Assembly (NCBI GenBank): GCA_963678275.1
Contig: OY782765.1
Coordinates: forward strand, 2,170,001-2,234,000
Direction of reading: 5' to 3'
Length of the DNA stretch: 64,000 bases
Origin: G963677445 sp963678275
Lineage (GTDB): Bacteria; Bacteroidota; Ignavibacteria; Ignavibacteriales; Melioribacteraceae
The position numbers were made by a program, and so were the translations under genes. The notes beneath the pieces were generated by a model. That model did no database searches. It saw nothing but the letters and a program-made list of their open reading frames with translations, and had not been told where the DNA came from. Numbering within the stretch: the stretch's first letter is position 1; the number at the start of each line of letters is the position of its first letter. This document shows, piece after piece, positions 45,416 through 54,817 of this stretch.

Positions 45416-47389
45416 TTATTTGAGCAGCATCATTTTTCTTGAATCAGAAAAAGCGCCCGCTTCAAGTTTATAGATATATACACCGCTCGCGAGAGCTGGT
45501 GAAAAGTCTGTTGTATTCAGTTTAATAAAATGTTTTCCCGCCTGCTGAACATCACTTTTAAGCAAAGCAATCTCATGTCCAAGCATATCATAAAGTTTAA
45601 GGCTGACCTCTGTTTCCTCAGGAATATAATAATGAATCGTCGTTGAAGGATTAAAAGGATTTGGATAATTCTGGAACAGGTGATACTGATTCAGCTCTAT
45701 TTCCTCACCATCAGTTCCTGTAACACCAAGAATATCTTTCATTATCCAGTTGCCGGGATCGAATTCTATCCCGGTCGGAATTCCTTCCACGTCAAATTCA
45801 AAATCCTGTTCCTGCTGATCATTAAAGACCGTAACAATGGTATCGCCATCGGCAAAATTTACTTTAATCTGAATCGGCATAGTAAAAAATGTCGGGTTGC
45901 TGTTAGTTGACTGTGATATGGTCATATGAACTGAGGAAGTTGAACCGCCATAATTATTGTAACCCCAGTCATAAGAATATTTAGGATAGTTTTCTCCATA
46001 GTGCCATTCATCAAAGAAATAATCAAGATCAACACCTGATACATCCTCAGCGACAAGTTTGAAATCATCAATTCCGGCAACACCATAAGCATAATCGGGA
46101 TGGCCGGCATAAGTTTTCATTACATCAAAGAAAACATCATCACCAAGCACTCCTCTTAACATATGAAGAACAACAGCGCCTTTGTTATATGAAAGAGCGT
46201 AATTAAAAATAGTGCCTGTACCGCTTATATCCTGAACATAAAGTGATCCGACAGCATTTTTCGCGGCCCCGTAGTTTGGCGGCTCAATTTTGTTCAGAAT
46301 ATATTCATCATAATATTCCTTGCCGTAAGCTTCCTCAAAATATACAGCTTCAGAATAAGTGGCGAAACCTTCATTTATCCAGATATTATGCCAGTCAATA
46401 CATGTGATCTTATCACCAAACCACTGGTGAGCGAGCTCATGGGCAATAATATGTTCTGAAAAACTTCCTATTGATGTACAGGTCTGATGCTCCATAGCGC
46501 CGCCCCAGCCAAATTCGGCATGGCCATATTTTTCACGCAGAAAAGGATAGTCGCCATATTTTTCGGTAAATACCTCTATCATATAGGGAGTTTTATCCAG
46601 GGCGTCTTTTCTTACGGCATCCCAGTGTTCAGGGTAATTATAATGGTGTATAGGCATTGAATCTGTATCAGTATAATGGAAATAGTTAACATATTCCTGA
46701 TAGTTTGTTATTGCCATTGAAATCAGGTAATGAGCGATCGGATAGCTGTTTTTCCATTTGTAGGTTTTAGTGCCATCTCCGTTATCCACAACTTCCTGAA
46801 GAGTACCGTTGGAAACCGATACCATATCTTCATCAGCAGTCATCCACATATCGGAAGAATCAGCTTTATCGGATGGTGTATCCTTTGCCGGCCACCAGTC
46901 GCTCGAACCGTATGGCTCACTTAAAGTCCAGATTACAGGCTGTCCGGCGTGGGTGGTGTTTTCATAACTTCCAAATCCCGAGCTGCCTGGAACTCCCTGG
47001 TAATAGATATCGGCTGAAAATTCTTCATCGGCCGCGTATGCTCTTTCAAGTGTAATTGTTACCTTATCATTCTGATGGTTAAAAACAAGACTTCCGCTTT
47101 CATTTTTTACCGAATCGACAGTCATGGTTGTCTGAAGATCAAGAAAAAACTGGGTAAGATCAGCGGATACAGCTCTTGCCCTTACTGTAACCATTCCTGT
47201 AAGATAGTTCGGGCTGTGTGAGATATTCAGATCAAGTCCGTAGTATGTCACATCGATATTTGAATCACCGGGATAATTTGCTTTGGCCAGTTTCATTAAA
47301 TGTTCACGATGTTTCTCCATAATGACTTCATCCTGGGCGAATAATGATATATTCAACAAAATCAGTAAAACTGTCACTATTTTTTTCAT
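45416..47389 (-). CDS. Secreted M1-family aminopeptidase with T9SS sorting domain
   Basis: A 657-residue protein: signal peptide ending LFAQ (residue 19), M1 N-terminal beta domain, catalytic domain with the zinc motif HELAH (H317, E318, H321) and the third ligand E340 in WINEGFAT, then a beta domain and a T9SS type A sorting domain from about residue 575 (NYPNPFNPSTTIHYYIP to KMMLLK). The exopeptidase motif reads GGAMEH at 296-301 instead of GAMEN: the last position is His. That may alter substrate selection. GAGGA precedes the ATG. It likely acts at the cell surface or is released. Confidence 0.93.
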   Translation of the reverse strand: MKKIVTVLLILLNISLFAQDEVIMEKHREHLMKLAKANYPGDSNIDVTYYGLDLNISHSPNYLTGMVTVRARAVSADLTQFFLDLQTTMTVDSVKNESGSLVFNHQNDKVTITLERAYAADEEFSADIYYQGVPGSSGFGSYENTTHAGQPVIWTLSEPYGSSDWWPAKDTPSDKADSSDMWMTADEDMVSVSNGTLQEVVDNGDGTKTYKWKNSYPIAHYLISMAITNYQEYVNYFHYTDTDSMPIHHYNYPEHWDAVRKDALDKTPYMIEVFTEKYGDYPFLREKYGHAEFGWGGAMEHQTCTSIGSFSEHIIAHELAHQWFGDKITCIDWHNIWINEGFATYSEAVYFEEAYGKEYYDEYILNKIEPPNYGAAKNAVGSLYVQDISGTGTIFNYALSYNKGAVVLHMLRGVLGDDVFFDVMKTYAGHPDYAYGVAGIDDFKLVAEDVSGVDLDYFFDEWHYGENYPKYSYDWGYNNYGGSTSSVHMTISQSTNSNPTFFTMPIQIKVNFADGDTIVTVFNDQQEQDFEFDVEGIPTGIEFDPGNWIMKDILGVTGTDGEEIELNQYHLFQNYPNPFNPSTTIHYYIPEETEVSLKLYDMLGHEIALLKSDVQQAGKHFIKLNTTDFSPALASGVYIYKLEAGAFSDSRKMMLLK

Positions 47390-47526
47390 TTGTTCCTCAT
47401 ATTAGATTAAAGGTCCATTAAATTTAACAGATTATTAACTTTAAAGAAATAGAAAAATCCGCATCCATTCACATACAACAAACAACCAGGGATAAAAAAC
47501 TTACGTTCCCTGGCAAAAATTTTTAA

Positions 47527-48408
47527 TCAGTCATTTATTCCTTCAGGATCAATATGGATTGTAGCTTCGATATCCATACTCTCCCTTAGGAGATTTTCAA
47601 GATGTTTTGTCTGTTTGTGGGCATTATCCAGGTTTTCATCCCCGGGCAGACATATATGAAATGTAACTTCCAGGTGATCGCCATATTGATGAAGATGAAA
47701 ATGGTGCATGTTAAAATCAGTTCCCGCGTGGTTTTTCATAACAGCGCGTATTTCACTTTTTAATTTCTCATCAGGTTTTTCTCCGAGCAGAACATGGGAA
47801 GATTCATAAAATATCTCCCAGGCCACCTTAAAAATAAAAATAGTTACAATCAAACCGAGCGCCCCGTCTATCCACCAGAAATAATCGCTGAGAAATACTC
47901 CCGCGAGAATTATTAACGATGTTACAGCGTCACTTCTGTGATGCCATGCATCGGCTTTCAGCGCTTTGCTCTTCATTTTTTTCGCGGCAAAAAAGGCAAA
48001 CTGCGCGAGTCCTTCCTTCACCACTACAGAAATGGCGGTTACTACAATCGCCGCCGTGCCAAATACAACCTGTTTTTTTTCGACAAGCTGGTTAATCGCT
48101 TCAACAAAAAAGTTTATTCCAACTACAGCGAGAAGTGTTGCTATTACTATCGCGGCTATAAGTTCAGCCCGGCCATGTCCGAAAGGATGTTCCTCATCGG
48201 GGGGTTTTTGTGAAGCCCAGAATCCGAATATAATAACAATTGAGGATAATGTATCTGAAAGTGTATGCCACGCGTCGGCAATAAGGGCAATCGATCCGGT
48301 AATTATTCCTACCCAAAGTTTAAGACCAAAAAGCAGCAAATTCATTACTGCTGAAAGCCAGCCTTCTATAAAACCAAGTTTTTTACTATTATTGTTATTG
48401 ATCTTCAA
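47527..48408 (-). CDS. Cation diffusion facilitator transporter
   Basis: A 293-residue protein with six hydrophobic segments and the CDF metal sites DAWHTLSD (TM2) and DAWHHRSD (TM5), then a cytosolic metal-binding ferredoxin-like domain (about 205-290, HFHLHQYGDHLEVTFHICL). Exports Zn, Co, Cd or Fe/Mn against protons. The start codon is TTG at 48408; no in-frame ATG fits the family N-terminus, and an out-of-frame ATG lies 7 nt upstream. The His-rich C-terminal segment is typical of metal-sensing regulation of activity. Divergent from the glycerate kinase gene 83 bp away. Confidence 0.9.
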   Translation of the reverse strand: MKINNNNSKKLGFIEGWLSAVMNLLLFGLKLWVGIITGSIALIADAWHTLSDTLSSIVIIFGFWASQKPPDEEHPFGHGRAELIAAIVIATLLAVVGINFFVEAINQLVEKKQVVFGTAAIVVTAISVVVKEGLAQFAFFAAKKMKSKALKADAWHHRSDAVTSLIILAGVFLSDYFWWIDGALGLIVTIFIFKVAWEIFYESSHVLLGEKPDEKLKSEIRAVMKNHAGTDFNMHHFHLHQYGDHLEVTFHICLPGDENLDNAHKQTKHLENLLRESMDIEATIHIDPEGIND

Positions 48409-48491
48409 AAGACATCAATTGTTGTTTTTGACAGCTTTAAATTTATCGAACTTTTTTGTGAAAGTAAAAAAAAGAGAAAAGGTTATAAGAT

Positions 48492-49751
48492 ATGGCCCCT
48501 GAAGATTGCCTGACAATTATCCGGTATGGAATAAATTCGGTGACTCCTTCCTCCCTCTTTGGAAATAAGGCAGGCATGATTGAAGACCGGTTTTATATCG
48601 ATAATCAAATACTTGAGCTTAGTCGATATAATAACATTTTTCTGACCGGCGCAGGAAAAGCCGCCGCCTATATGGCTGAAGGTATTGAAAAATTACTTGG
48701 TGAAAGAATCACCGGCGGAATTGTAGCGGTTAAATATGGTCATACTGCCAATCTGAAATATGTCCGGCAGATTGAAGCGGGACATCCTCTGCCCGATTCT
48801 AATTCTTTCGCGGCCGGTGAAAAAATATTTGCTCTTTTGAATAAAGCCGGTAAAAATGACCTGGTGATATTCCTCCTCTCCGGGGGCGGATCAGCTCTTA
48901 TGGAAAAACTTCTCGATTACATTTCTCCCGTTCAGTTTCAGGATATAACCGATCAGCTTCTCAGATCGGGCGCGAATATTGCCGAAATTAATACTGTCCG
49001 GATGTCACTTTCCATGCTGAAAGGGGGACAACTCGCCAATATTACTCACCCCGCCGACGCTGTAATTCTCATTATCAGTGATGTGCCGGGGGATGATCCA
49101 GCCATTATCGCCTCGGGGCCTTTTTACCAAAACAATGCTAAAACAGGTTCGGCCGCTGATATTCTTGGCAAATATAAAATTGGGTATCCCTCCGGATTAA
49201 AAAAACCTAATCCGCCGGTATTAAAAAAGAAATACCCTCATATAATTCTCGGAGGCAACGATGACGCTCTGGAGGCGGCAAAAGAAAAAGCTAAATCCAT
49301 CGGTTATTACACAAAAATTTTTTCCGGGGGATTAACAGGAGAGCTTAATCTGATCGCTGACAAAATTTGTAATGAAATTGTATCCGAAAAAAGAAGGAAT
49401 CACAATAGGCCGGTCGCTCTTTTGTGGGGCGGCGAACCGACAGTAAAGGTTACCGGCAAAGGAACCGGCGGCAGAAATACTCACCTCGCCTTAACGATCC
49501 TGGCCAGGTTGAAAGATAGTTTAGATTACACCTTTATTTCATCGGGAACAGATGGAACCGACGGCCCCACCGATGCCGCGGGAGCAATTGTTTCATCAGA
49601 ATTATGGCGAAAAATCGCCGAATCAGGTCCCGATCCCGTTAAATATCTTCACGCATTTGATTCCTACAATTTTTTCAAAAAAACCGGCAGCCTTATAATC
49701 ACCGGCCCCACCGGCACAAATGTTATGGATATCGCCTGCGCGATTATTTAA
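48492..49751 (+). CDS. Glycerate 2-kinase (GckA/MOFRL family)
   Basis: A 419-residue protein of the DUF4147 plus MOFRL organisation: N-terminal glycerate kinase domain (FLTGAGKAAAYMAEGIEKLLGE, VAVKYGHT, EAGHPLPDSNSFAAGEKIF, FLLSGGGSALMEKL, SDVPGDDPAIIASGPF) and a C-terminal MOFRL domain (WGGEPTVKVTGKGTGGRNTHLAL, SSGTDGTDGPTDAAGAIV). Phosphorylates D-glycerate at O2 with ATP, feeding glycolysis from serine or tartronate routes. AAAAGG is 9 nt upstream of the ATG. Confidence 0.93.
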   Translation: MAPEDCLTIIRYGINSVTPSSLFGNKAGMIEDRFYIDNQILELSRYNNIFLTGAGKAAAYMAEGIEKLLGERITGGIVAVKYGHTANLKYVRQIEAGHPLPDSNSFAAGEKIFALLNKAGKNDLVIFLLSGGGSALMEKLLDYISPVQFQDITDQLLRSGANIAEINTVRMSLSMLKGGQLANITHPADAVILIISDVPGDDPAIIASGPFYQNNAKTGSAADILGKYKIGYPSGLKKPNPPVLKKKYPHIILGGNDDALEAAKEKAKSIGYYTKIFSGGLTGELNLIADKICNEIVSEKRRNHNRPVALLWGGEPTVKVTGKGTGGRNTHLALTILARLKDSLDYTFISSGTDGTDGPTDAAGAIVSSELWRKIAESGPDPVKYLHAFDSYNFFKKTGSLIITGPTGTNVMDIACAII

Positions 49752-49940
49752 TAAAAGTATTGGCAGAAACTAATTGCCCAAGTACAATCCTATAAAAAAA
49801 ACAAAGCCGGCAACCCCGGGAACAAACAGAAATTCAGAAAAAAAACCGTACTCGTTCTCGTAATCGTTCACGATTTTATGGCGGTTCCTAAAAAGGTTTT
49901 TACAGCATTGAAGGGTATTATATTCCTCAGCGCGGCCAAT
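49752..49940. other. Short non-coding stretch before the 474-bp array
   Basis: No gene or known structure seen. Confidence 0.4.
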
Positions 49941-51080
49941 CTTATCCCGCCATAGTCTGAACCATGATTAAAGGATTTTAGAATTACCATGATTAAGAAT
50001 CGGTATCCTCCTTTTATTCCATCGTTGAAAAAATGTCTGAAAGAAACCTTGTAGAGACAAGGCATGCCTTGTCTCTATGAATGGCAAAAAAACTGTATTA
50101 TGAGAAGGTGAATTTCCCTGCCCTTGAAATATCCCATGCCTCAAATATGGTGTTCCTAACGGCACACTATATCCAAACTGTATTTATTTTTCTTCTAATA
50201 TGCTGTCCCTAACGGGACATAAATACTCCTGAAATAAAATTGCCCCGTTAGGGGCAAAATATTGGTAAAAAGGATTGACATATAAAAATTATGTGTGCCG
50301 TAGGTACACCATATTTAGCACGCCGGGTAAATTATCACTCTTGTTTTACAGTGATTTAGATGAACAGCGTCCATAGAAATGCATGATGGTATTGCATATC
50401 ACAGTACGTCCAAGCTTATCCCGCCATAGTCTGAACCATGATTAAGGGATTTCAGGATTGACATGATTAAGAATCGGTATTCTCCTTTTATTCCAACGTT
50501 GAAAAAATGTCTGAAAGAAACCTCGTAGAGACAAGGCATGCCTTGTCTCTACGAACGGCAAAAAAACTGTATTATGCGAAGGTGAATTTCCCTGCCCTTA
50601 AAATATCCCAAGGCACAAATATGGTGTATCTGACGGCACACTTATTCGAACCTGTATTTATTTTTCAACCAATATGCCTTCCCTAACGGGACATAAATTC
50701 TCCGGAAACATTATTGCCCCGTTAGGGGCAAAATATTGGTAAAAAGGATTGAAAAATAAAAATTATGTGTGCCGTAGGTACACCATATTTAGCACGCCGG
50801 GTAAATTATCACTCTTATTTTACAGTGATATAGATAAACAGCATCCATAGAAATGCAGGATGGTATTGCATATCACAGTACATCCATTCTTATCCCGCCA
50901 TAGTCTGAACCATGATTAAAGGATTTTAGAATTACCATGATTAAAAATCGGTATCCTCCTTTTATTCCATCGTTGAAAAAATGTCTGAAAGAAACCTGTA
51001 GATACAAGGCATGCCTTGTCTCTATGAATGGCAAAAAACTGTATTATGCGAAGGTGAATTTCCCTGCCCTTGAAATATCC
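49941..51080. repeat. Tandem repeat array, period 474 bp, 2.4 copies
   Basis: Units begin with CTTATCCCGCCATAGTCTG at 49941, 50415 and 50889, 474 bp apart both times. Units 1 and 2 are almost identical; unit 3 ends near 51080, after CCTTGAAATATCCC. Each full unit contains the palindrome (T)AGAGACAAGGCATGCCTTGTCTCTA (50053-50076; 30-bp perfect form at 50524-50553), a CCCTAACGGGAC hairpin, a TTGCCCCGTTAGGGGCAA hairpin and GTGTGCCGTAGGTACACC. These short motifs are common as dispersed repeats in genomes of this kind. No coding frame is credible; short ORFs at 50937 and 51156 follow from the repeat. Confidence 0.85.
50524..50553. repeat. 30-bp perfect palindrome in array unit 2
   Basis: CGTAGAGACAAGGCA is followed directly by its exact reverse complement. 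The corresponding site in unit 1 (50053-50076) is a 24-bp palindrome because the outer bases differ. Confidence 0.9.
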
Positions 51081-51294
51081 CAAAGCCTCAATTTGCCAAT
51101 CTCCCCAAACCTGGAGAATTTTATAATATCCATGCGCCTTCAGGCCGTGGAATAGGTGACATATATAAAATGGTGGGCTTTAGCCCAAAGAGAGAGCCGC
51201 ATTAACAAAATCATTTCACAAATTCCCAACTATTTTTTTGACTGTAACTCCGAAAAGAATTATTTTATTTTTTTTACATTGGGAGAGAATATTT
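51081..51294. other. Leader region before the choice-of-anchor T9SS gene
   Basis: AT-rich, with GGGAGAG (51281-51287) as ribosome site 7 nt before ATG 51295. No promoter match is clear. Confidence 0.4.
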
Positions 51295-54135
51295 ATGAGA
51301 GCTTTATTTACATTTATATTTGTTTTTACATTCAGCCTTCAGGCGCAGGTGCAATATGACGGTCCCGCCGATGGCCAGATAACCGGCGGCTATGAAGTAT
51401 CGACCGATGATTTCACCACCGAAAGCGGAATGCACTACGGCAAACTAAAACTATTCAACGATCTTTCGGCCGATAATTACCCTGAAGGCCGGGGGGGATA
51501 TTTCGGCGGTGAAAAGATCACCTCGTCACGCACACTCCTGGATGACAGCATACTGGTATATCGCAGCTTCAACGGAATACCTGATCTCAAGGTAAGCATT
51601 CCCCCCGATCCATATCTCGCCTGCGGCCCCGAATATGTCATTCACGCGGTAAACAGCCGTTTCCGTATCAGCGACAAGGAAGGAAACACAATAAAAACCA
51701 TTAACGCCGATGACTGGTTCGCCAATGTGCTCGACGCCCCAAACTCATTTGATCCGAAGGTTATCTATGACGATTTTGAAAACCGTTGGGTTATGGCCTG
51801 GCTTCACCTCAATAATAACTCGAATGAAAGTTATTACCTAATCTCAGTTTCAGATGATGAGAACCCCCTCGGCACATGGTATAACTGGGCAATTCCGGGC
51901 AATCTGAACGGCATGACTCCCGACGGATACTGGGCCGATTATACAGGAGTAGGATTTGACGATAAAGCCATCTACCTCGCGAGCGACCAGTTCACTTATG
52001 CCGGTGAAATATTCAAATATGAAAGAATAAAAATTATTGATAAATCAACGCTTTATATTTCTTCGGGACCGGCTGTTGTTCAGTGGAAAGACCTCTGGAA
52101 TATAAAATATCCCGGCACAAATGTTACTCCCTACATGATAAGACCGGCGCAGATGGCTGATCCCTCTTCAGAATATTATTTTCTCGTCATTGAGCCTGAT
52201 TCCATTTCCGCCAATAAAACCAGTGTCGGCTTATATAAACTCAGCGATCCCCTCGGAACCCCCTCCCTTACCGGAACCACCATTGATGTAGCGGAATACC
52301 AGGACCCCCTGAATCCTTCCCAGATGGGCGGCGGAACACCGCTGAAAATATGGGGAAGTAATTTCCTCAATGAACCGGTTTTCCGAAACGGGAAACTTCA
52401 CGCCACCCACACAGTCGCCAATGGTGATTTGTGTTCTGTAAGGTATCTCTGTATCAAGCCGGCAACTAATGAACTTGTTTCCGATTTTGTTATATCCGAT
52501 CAGGAACACTATTATTTTTATTCCGCGCTTGATGTAAATACGCGGGGCGATGTTCTGATTACATACAGCCGCTCTTCGGCCAATGAGTATGTGGGCGCGT
52601 TTTACAGTGTGATCAATGCCTATTCCGGCCTGCCTTCATCAAGCATGATGATGCAGAGCGGCAAAGCCCGTTACGTAAAAACTTTTGGCGGCGAGCAAAA
52701 CCGCTGGGGTGATTACATGGGCGTCTGGGTGGACCCCGTCGATGAGGAAACTTTCTGGATAGCCTCGGAATATACCCCGGAGGAGAATGTCTGGGGTGTC
52801 TGGGTATCGGCAATCAGAACCGAGCTGTTCCAGGAACCAACATATACCATTAACACCGAATCAACAGACCTCGGACTGGTCGAGATCCCCGCCACAGCGG
52901 AATCACAGGCATTGATAATCAGAAACGCGGGTCAGACGCCCCTCGAAATATATTCCATGACTCTTAATGAGTCAGCCTTTTCACTCAACCTGCCTGTATC
53001 CCTTCCTGTAACGCTGCAGGGATATGATTCATTAAAATTCACGGTAACTTTTGAACCCGCTATGACAGGTGTATATTCCGATTCTATTGTAATCAGCAGC
53101 AGCGATCAGCAGGCTCTGCGATATGTATCTGTTGTCGGAGAGGCATTCAGGATAATGCCGGCAAACGGGGGATTTTTGTATGGCTCAACCGGGTCTTCCG
53201 GAGGCAGCGCTCTGATTCAAATTGATCCCGTCACAGGAACAGGAACCGAAATAGGGGAACACAGATTTTCCGCTGTTACCGATATCTGTATTGATCGTGG
53301 TAATGACGAAATTCTTGGATTGGCCAGCGGCGCTTCGGTTACAAATATCGTAAGAGTTAACAGTGAGATGGGTGACGCCTGGACAAAGGTTGAAGCGGAC
53401 GCGCTGCTTTACAGCTTTACGATTACCACTGATGGAACCTGGTTCGCCACTGATAATGTAGGAATTCTCTATACGATTAATCCTGAAAACGGAGAACTGA
53501 CCGAAATCGGGAATACCGGAATACTTATTTCAGCCCTCGCTGAAAATCCCCTCACCGGTGAACTTTACGCTTCTCTTTCCGCGGGCGATAATAAAGATGA
53601 ACTCTATAAAATCGATAAGGCAACCGGCAGCGCGCAACTGCTTGGTTCGACAGGAATTGATAATTATATCGACGCCTTAACATTCACCGATGACGGTCTT
53701 CTGTGGGGAGCTTATGATAAAATTTTCCAGCCCTCCACTTTACTGCTGATAAACACAGATAACCTGGACACTGAAGAAATAGGCTCCATCGGTATAAAAT
53801 CGGTGCTCGGTCTGGCCGTTACAGGCACACTCATAACCGATGTTTCCCCTGAAGAAATAAGCGATCTCCCTTCAGAATACAAACTTCAACAGAATTTCCC
53901 CAATCCCTTTAACCCGGTTACGAAGATTAAATTCCAGTTGCCGGAGTCGGCCAACGTATTGCTTGAAATATATGACATGCTGGGCAGGAAAATAGCCACC
54001 CTGGTGAATGAAGAATTGCCGGCAGGATATTATTCAAAAGAATTTGACGCCTCCCTCCTCGCCAGCGGAACATACATATATAAATTAAAAACAGATAATT
54101 TTTCAGCCTCAGGAAAAATGATGCTGCTGAAATAA
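51295..54135 (+). CDS. Large secreted protein with choice-of-anchor domain and T9SS sorting domain
   Basis: I start at the ATG at 51295 (SD GGGAGAG, signal peptide ending LQAQ) rather than 51238, giving 946 residues. Residues about 30-520 form a beta-rich module reminiscent of propeller proteins, with VIYDDFENRWVMAWLHLNNNSN and WADYTGVGFDDKAIYLASDQF. A choice-of-anchor D/HYDIN-like domain follows (ALIIRNAGQTPLEIYSM, FTVTFEPAMTGVYSDSIVIS), then another propeller-like part (GTEIGEHRFSAVTDICIDRG) and the T9SS sorting domain (NFPNPFNPVTKIKFQLP to KMMLLK). Role unknown; likely a surface protein. Confidence 0.85.
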   Translation: MRALFTFIFVFTFSLQAQVQYDGPADGQITGGYEVSTDDFTTESGMHYGKLKLFNDLSADNYPEGRGGYFGGEKITSSRTLLDDSILVYRSFNGIPDLKVSIPPDPYLACGPEYVIHAVNSRFRISDKEGNTIKTINADDWFANVLDAPNSFDPKVIYDDFENRWVMAWLHLNNNSNESYYLISVSDDENPLGTWYNWAIPGNLNGMTPDGYWADYTGVGFDDKAIYLASDQFTYAGEIFKYERIKIIDKSTLYISSGPAVVQWKDLWNIKYPGTNVTPYMIRPAQMADPSSEYYFLVIEPDSISANKTSVGLYKLSDPLGTPSLTGTTIDVAEYQDPLNPSQMGGGTPLKIWGSNFLNEPVFRNGKLHATHTVANGDLCSVRYLCIKPATNELVSDFVISDQEHYYFYSALDVNTRGDVLITYSRSSANEYVGAFYSVINAYSGLPSSSMMMQSGKARYVKTFGGEQNRWGDYMGVWVDPVDEETFWIASEYTPEENVWGVWVSAIRTELFQEPTYTINTESTDLGLVEIPATAESQALIIRNAGQTPLEIYSMTLNESAFSLNLPVSLPVTLQGYDSLKFTVTFEPAMTGVYSDSIVISSSDQQALRYVSVVGEAFRIMPANGGFLYGSTGSSGGSALIQIDPVTGTGTEIGEHRFSAVTDICIDRGNDEILGLASGASVTNIVRVNSEMGDAWTKVEADALLYSFTITTDGTWFATDNVGILYTINPENGELTEIGNTGILISALAENPLTGELYASLSAGDNKDELYKIDKATGSAQLLGSTGIDNYIDALTFTDDGLLWGAYDKIFQPSTLLLINTDNLDTEEIGSIGIKSVLGLAVTGTLITDVSPEEISDLPSEYKLQQNFPNPFNPVTKIKFQLPESANVLLEIYDMLGRKIATLVNEELPAGYYSKEFDASLLASGTYIYKLKTDNFSASGKMMLLK

Positions 54136-54761
54136 AATTTGACATTATTTGCGGAATTGGGCGACTCTTCTCCACAGGTATTTTTGTGGATGCACTGCTG
54201 TCAACTTAGTGAGAAGTGGGAGAGTCCTTGATTTTTCCGTCCCCGAATGGGGGCAAAACCGAATAACCGCAGGCAGCCTTCGAAGATGGCGGCCTGCGGA
54301 GGAAGATCAGAAAAAAGGACACCTCCGAATGGCGGGGAACCGGGGCTTTAATTATCAGAAGTGCTGCGAAAGTGGTCGCACATGCCCAACGGTTTCGCCA
54401 TTTGCAAGAATGTTCGCCTGTTGACCTCTGCAAGTTTCTTTTTTCTATCATTTTCCTTTTAGAGGATTCACAAACCACCCCGGATAATCAAGAATCTTAA
54501 TACCTTCCTTATAAACCCGGATCGATATAATTGTAAATTTATGACACATCATTTATGGGTAATAAAAAGGCCCTGTTACGCAATAGATGGATAACAACTT
54601 CATAAGATATTATTCAAAAATTCCGTGATTTAATTTTGCGATGAGCAAGGAGTTCTGTAATTATCCATTGATTCGCTCTTCACTTCTGGTTTCGCCAATT
54701 TACGATTATAATTTATGGCTGCTCATTTTTTCCCTCAATCAGCCGTTTCAAACTTCATAAA
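54136..54761. other. Gene-free region
   Basis: About 630 bp of mixed composition. A 91-residue ORF at 54149-54424 and its antisense shadow show no protein-like pattern. The segment 54380-54760 may be the remains of a lost gene or mobile element, but I see no match I can name. Confidence 0.4.
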
Positions 54762-54790
54762 TAAAAAAAGGCGGGTCACCCCGCCTTTTC
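54762..54790 (-). terminator. Terminator of the beta-helix gene
   Basis: AAAAGGCGGG / CCCGCCTTTT stem; on the minus strand it is followed by TTTTTTTATTT. Located 28 bp beyond the stop codon at 54818. Confidence 0.88.
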
Positions 54791-54817
54791 AGGAATAATT
54801 TACTATTCCGTATGAAT

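Noticed and set aside
47966..48502. 178-residue ORF opposite the cation efflux gene
   Set aside because: Antisense to a gene with clear CDF metal motifs and no independent support.
12031..51080. Possible CRISPR arrays
   Set aside because: The direct repeats are 458-478 bp with no short-repeat/spacer pattern, and no cas gene is present.
50937..51359. Two short ORFs at the end of the 474-bp array
   Set aside because: They lie in the truncated repeat copy or overlap the leader of the next gene out of frame.
54149..54478. 91- and 90-residue ORFs on both strands
   Set aside because: They overlap one another in a region without conserved motifs or ribosome sites.
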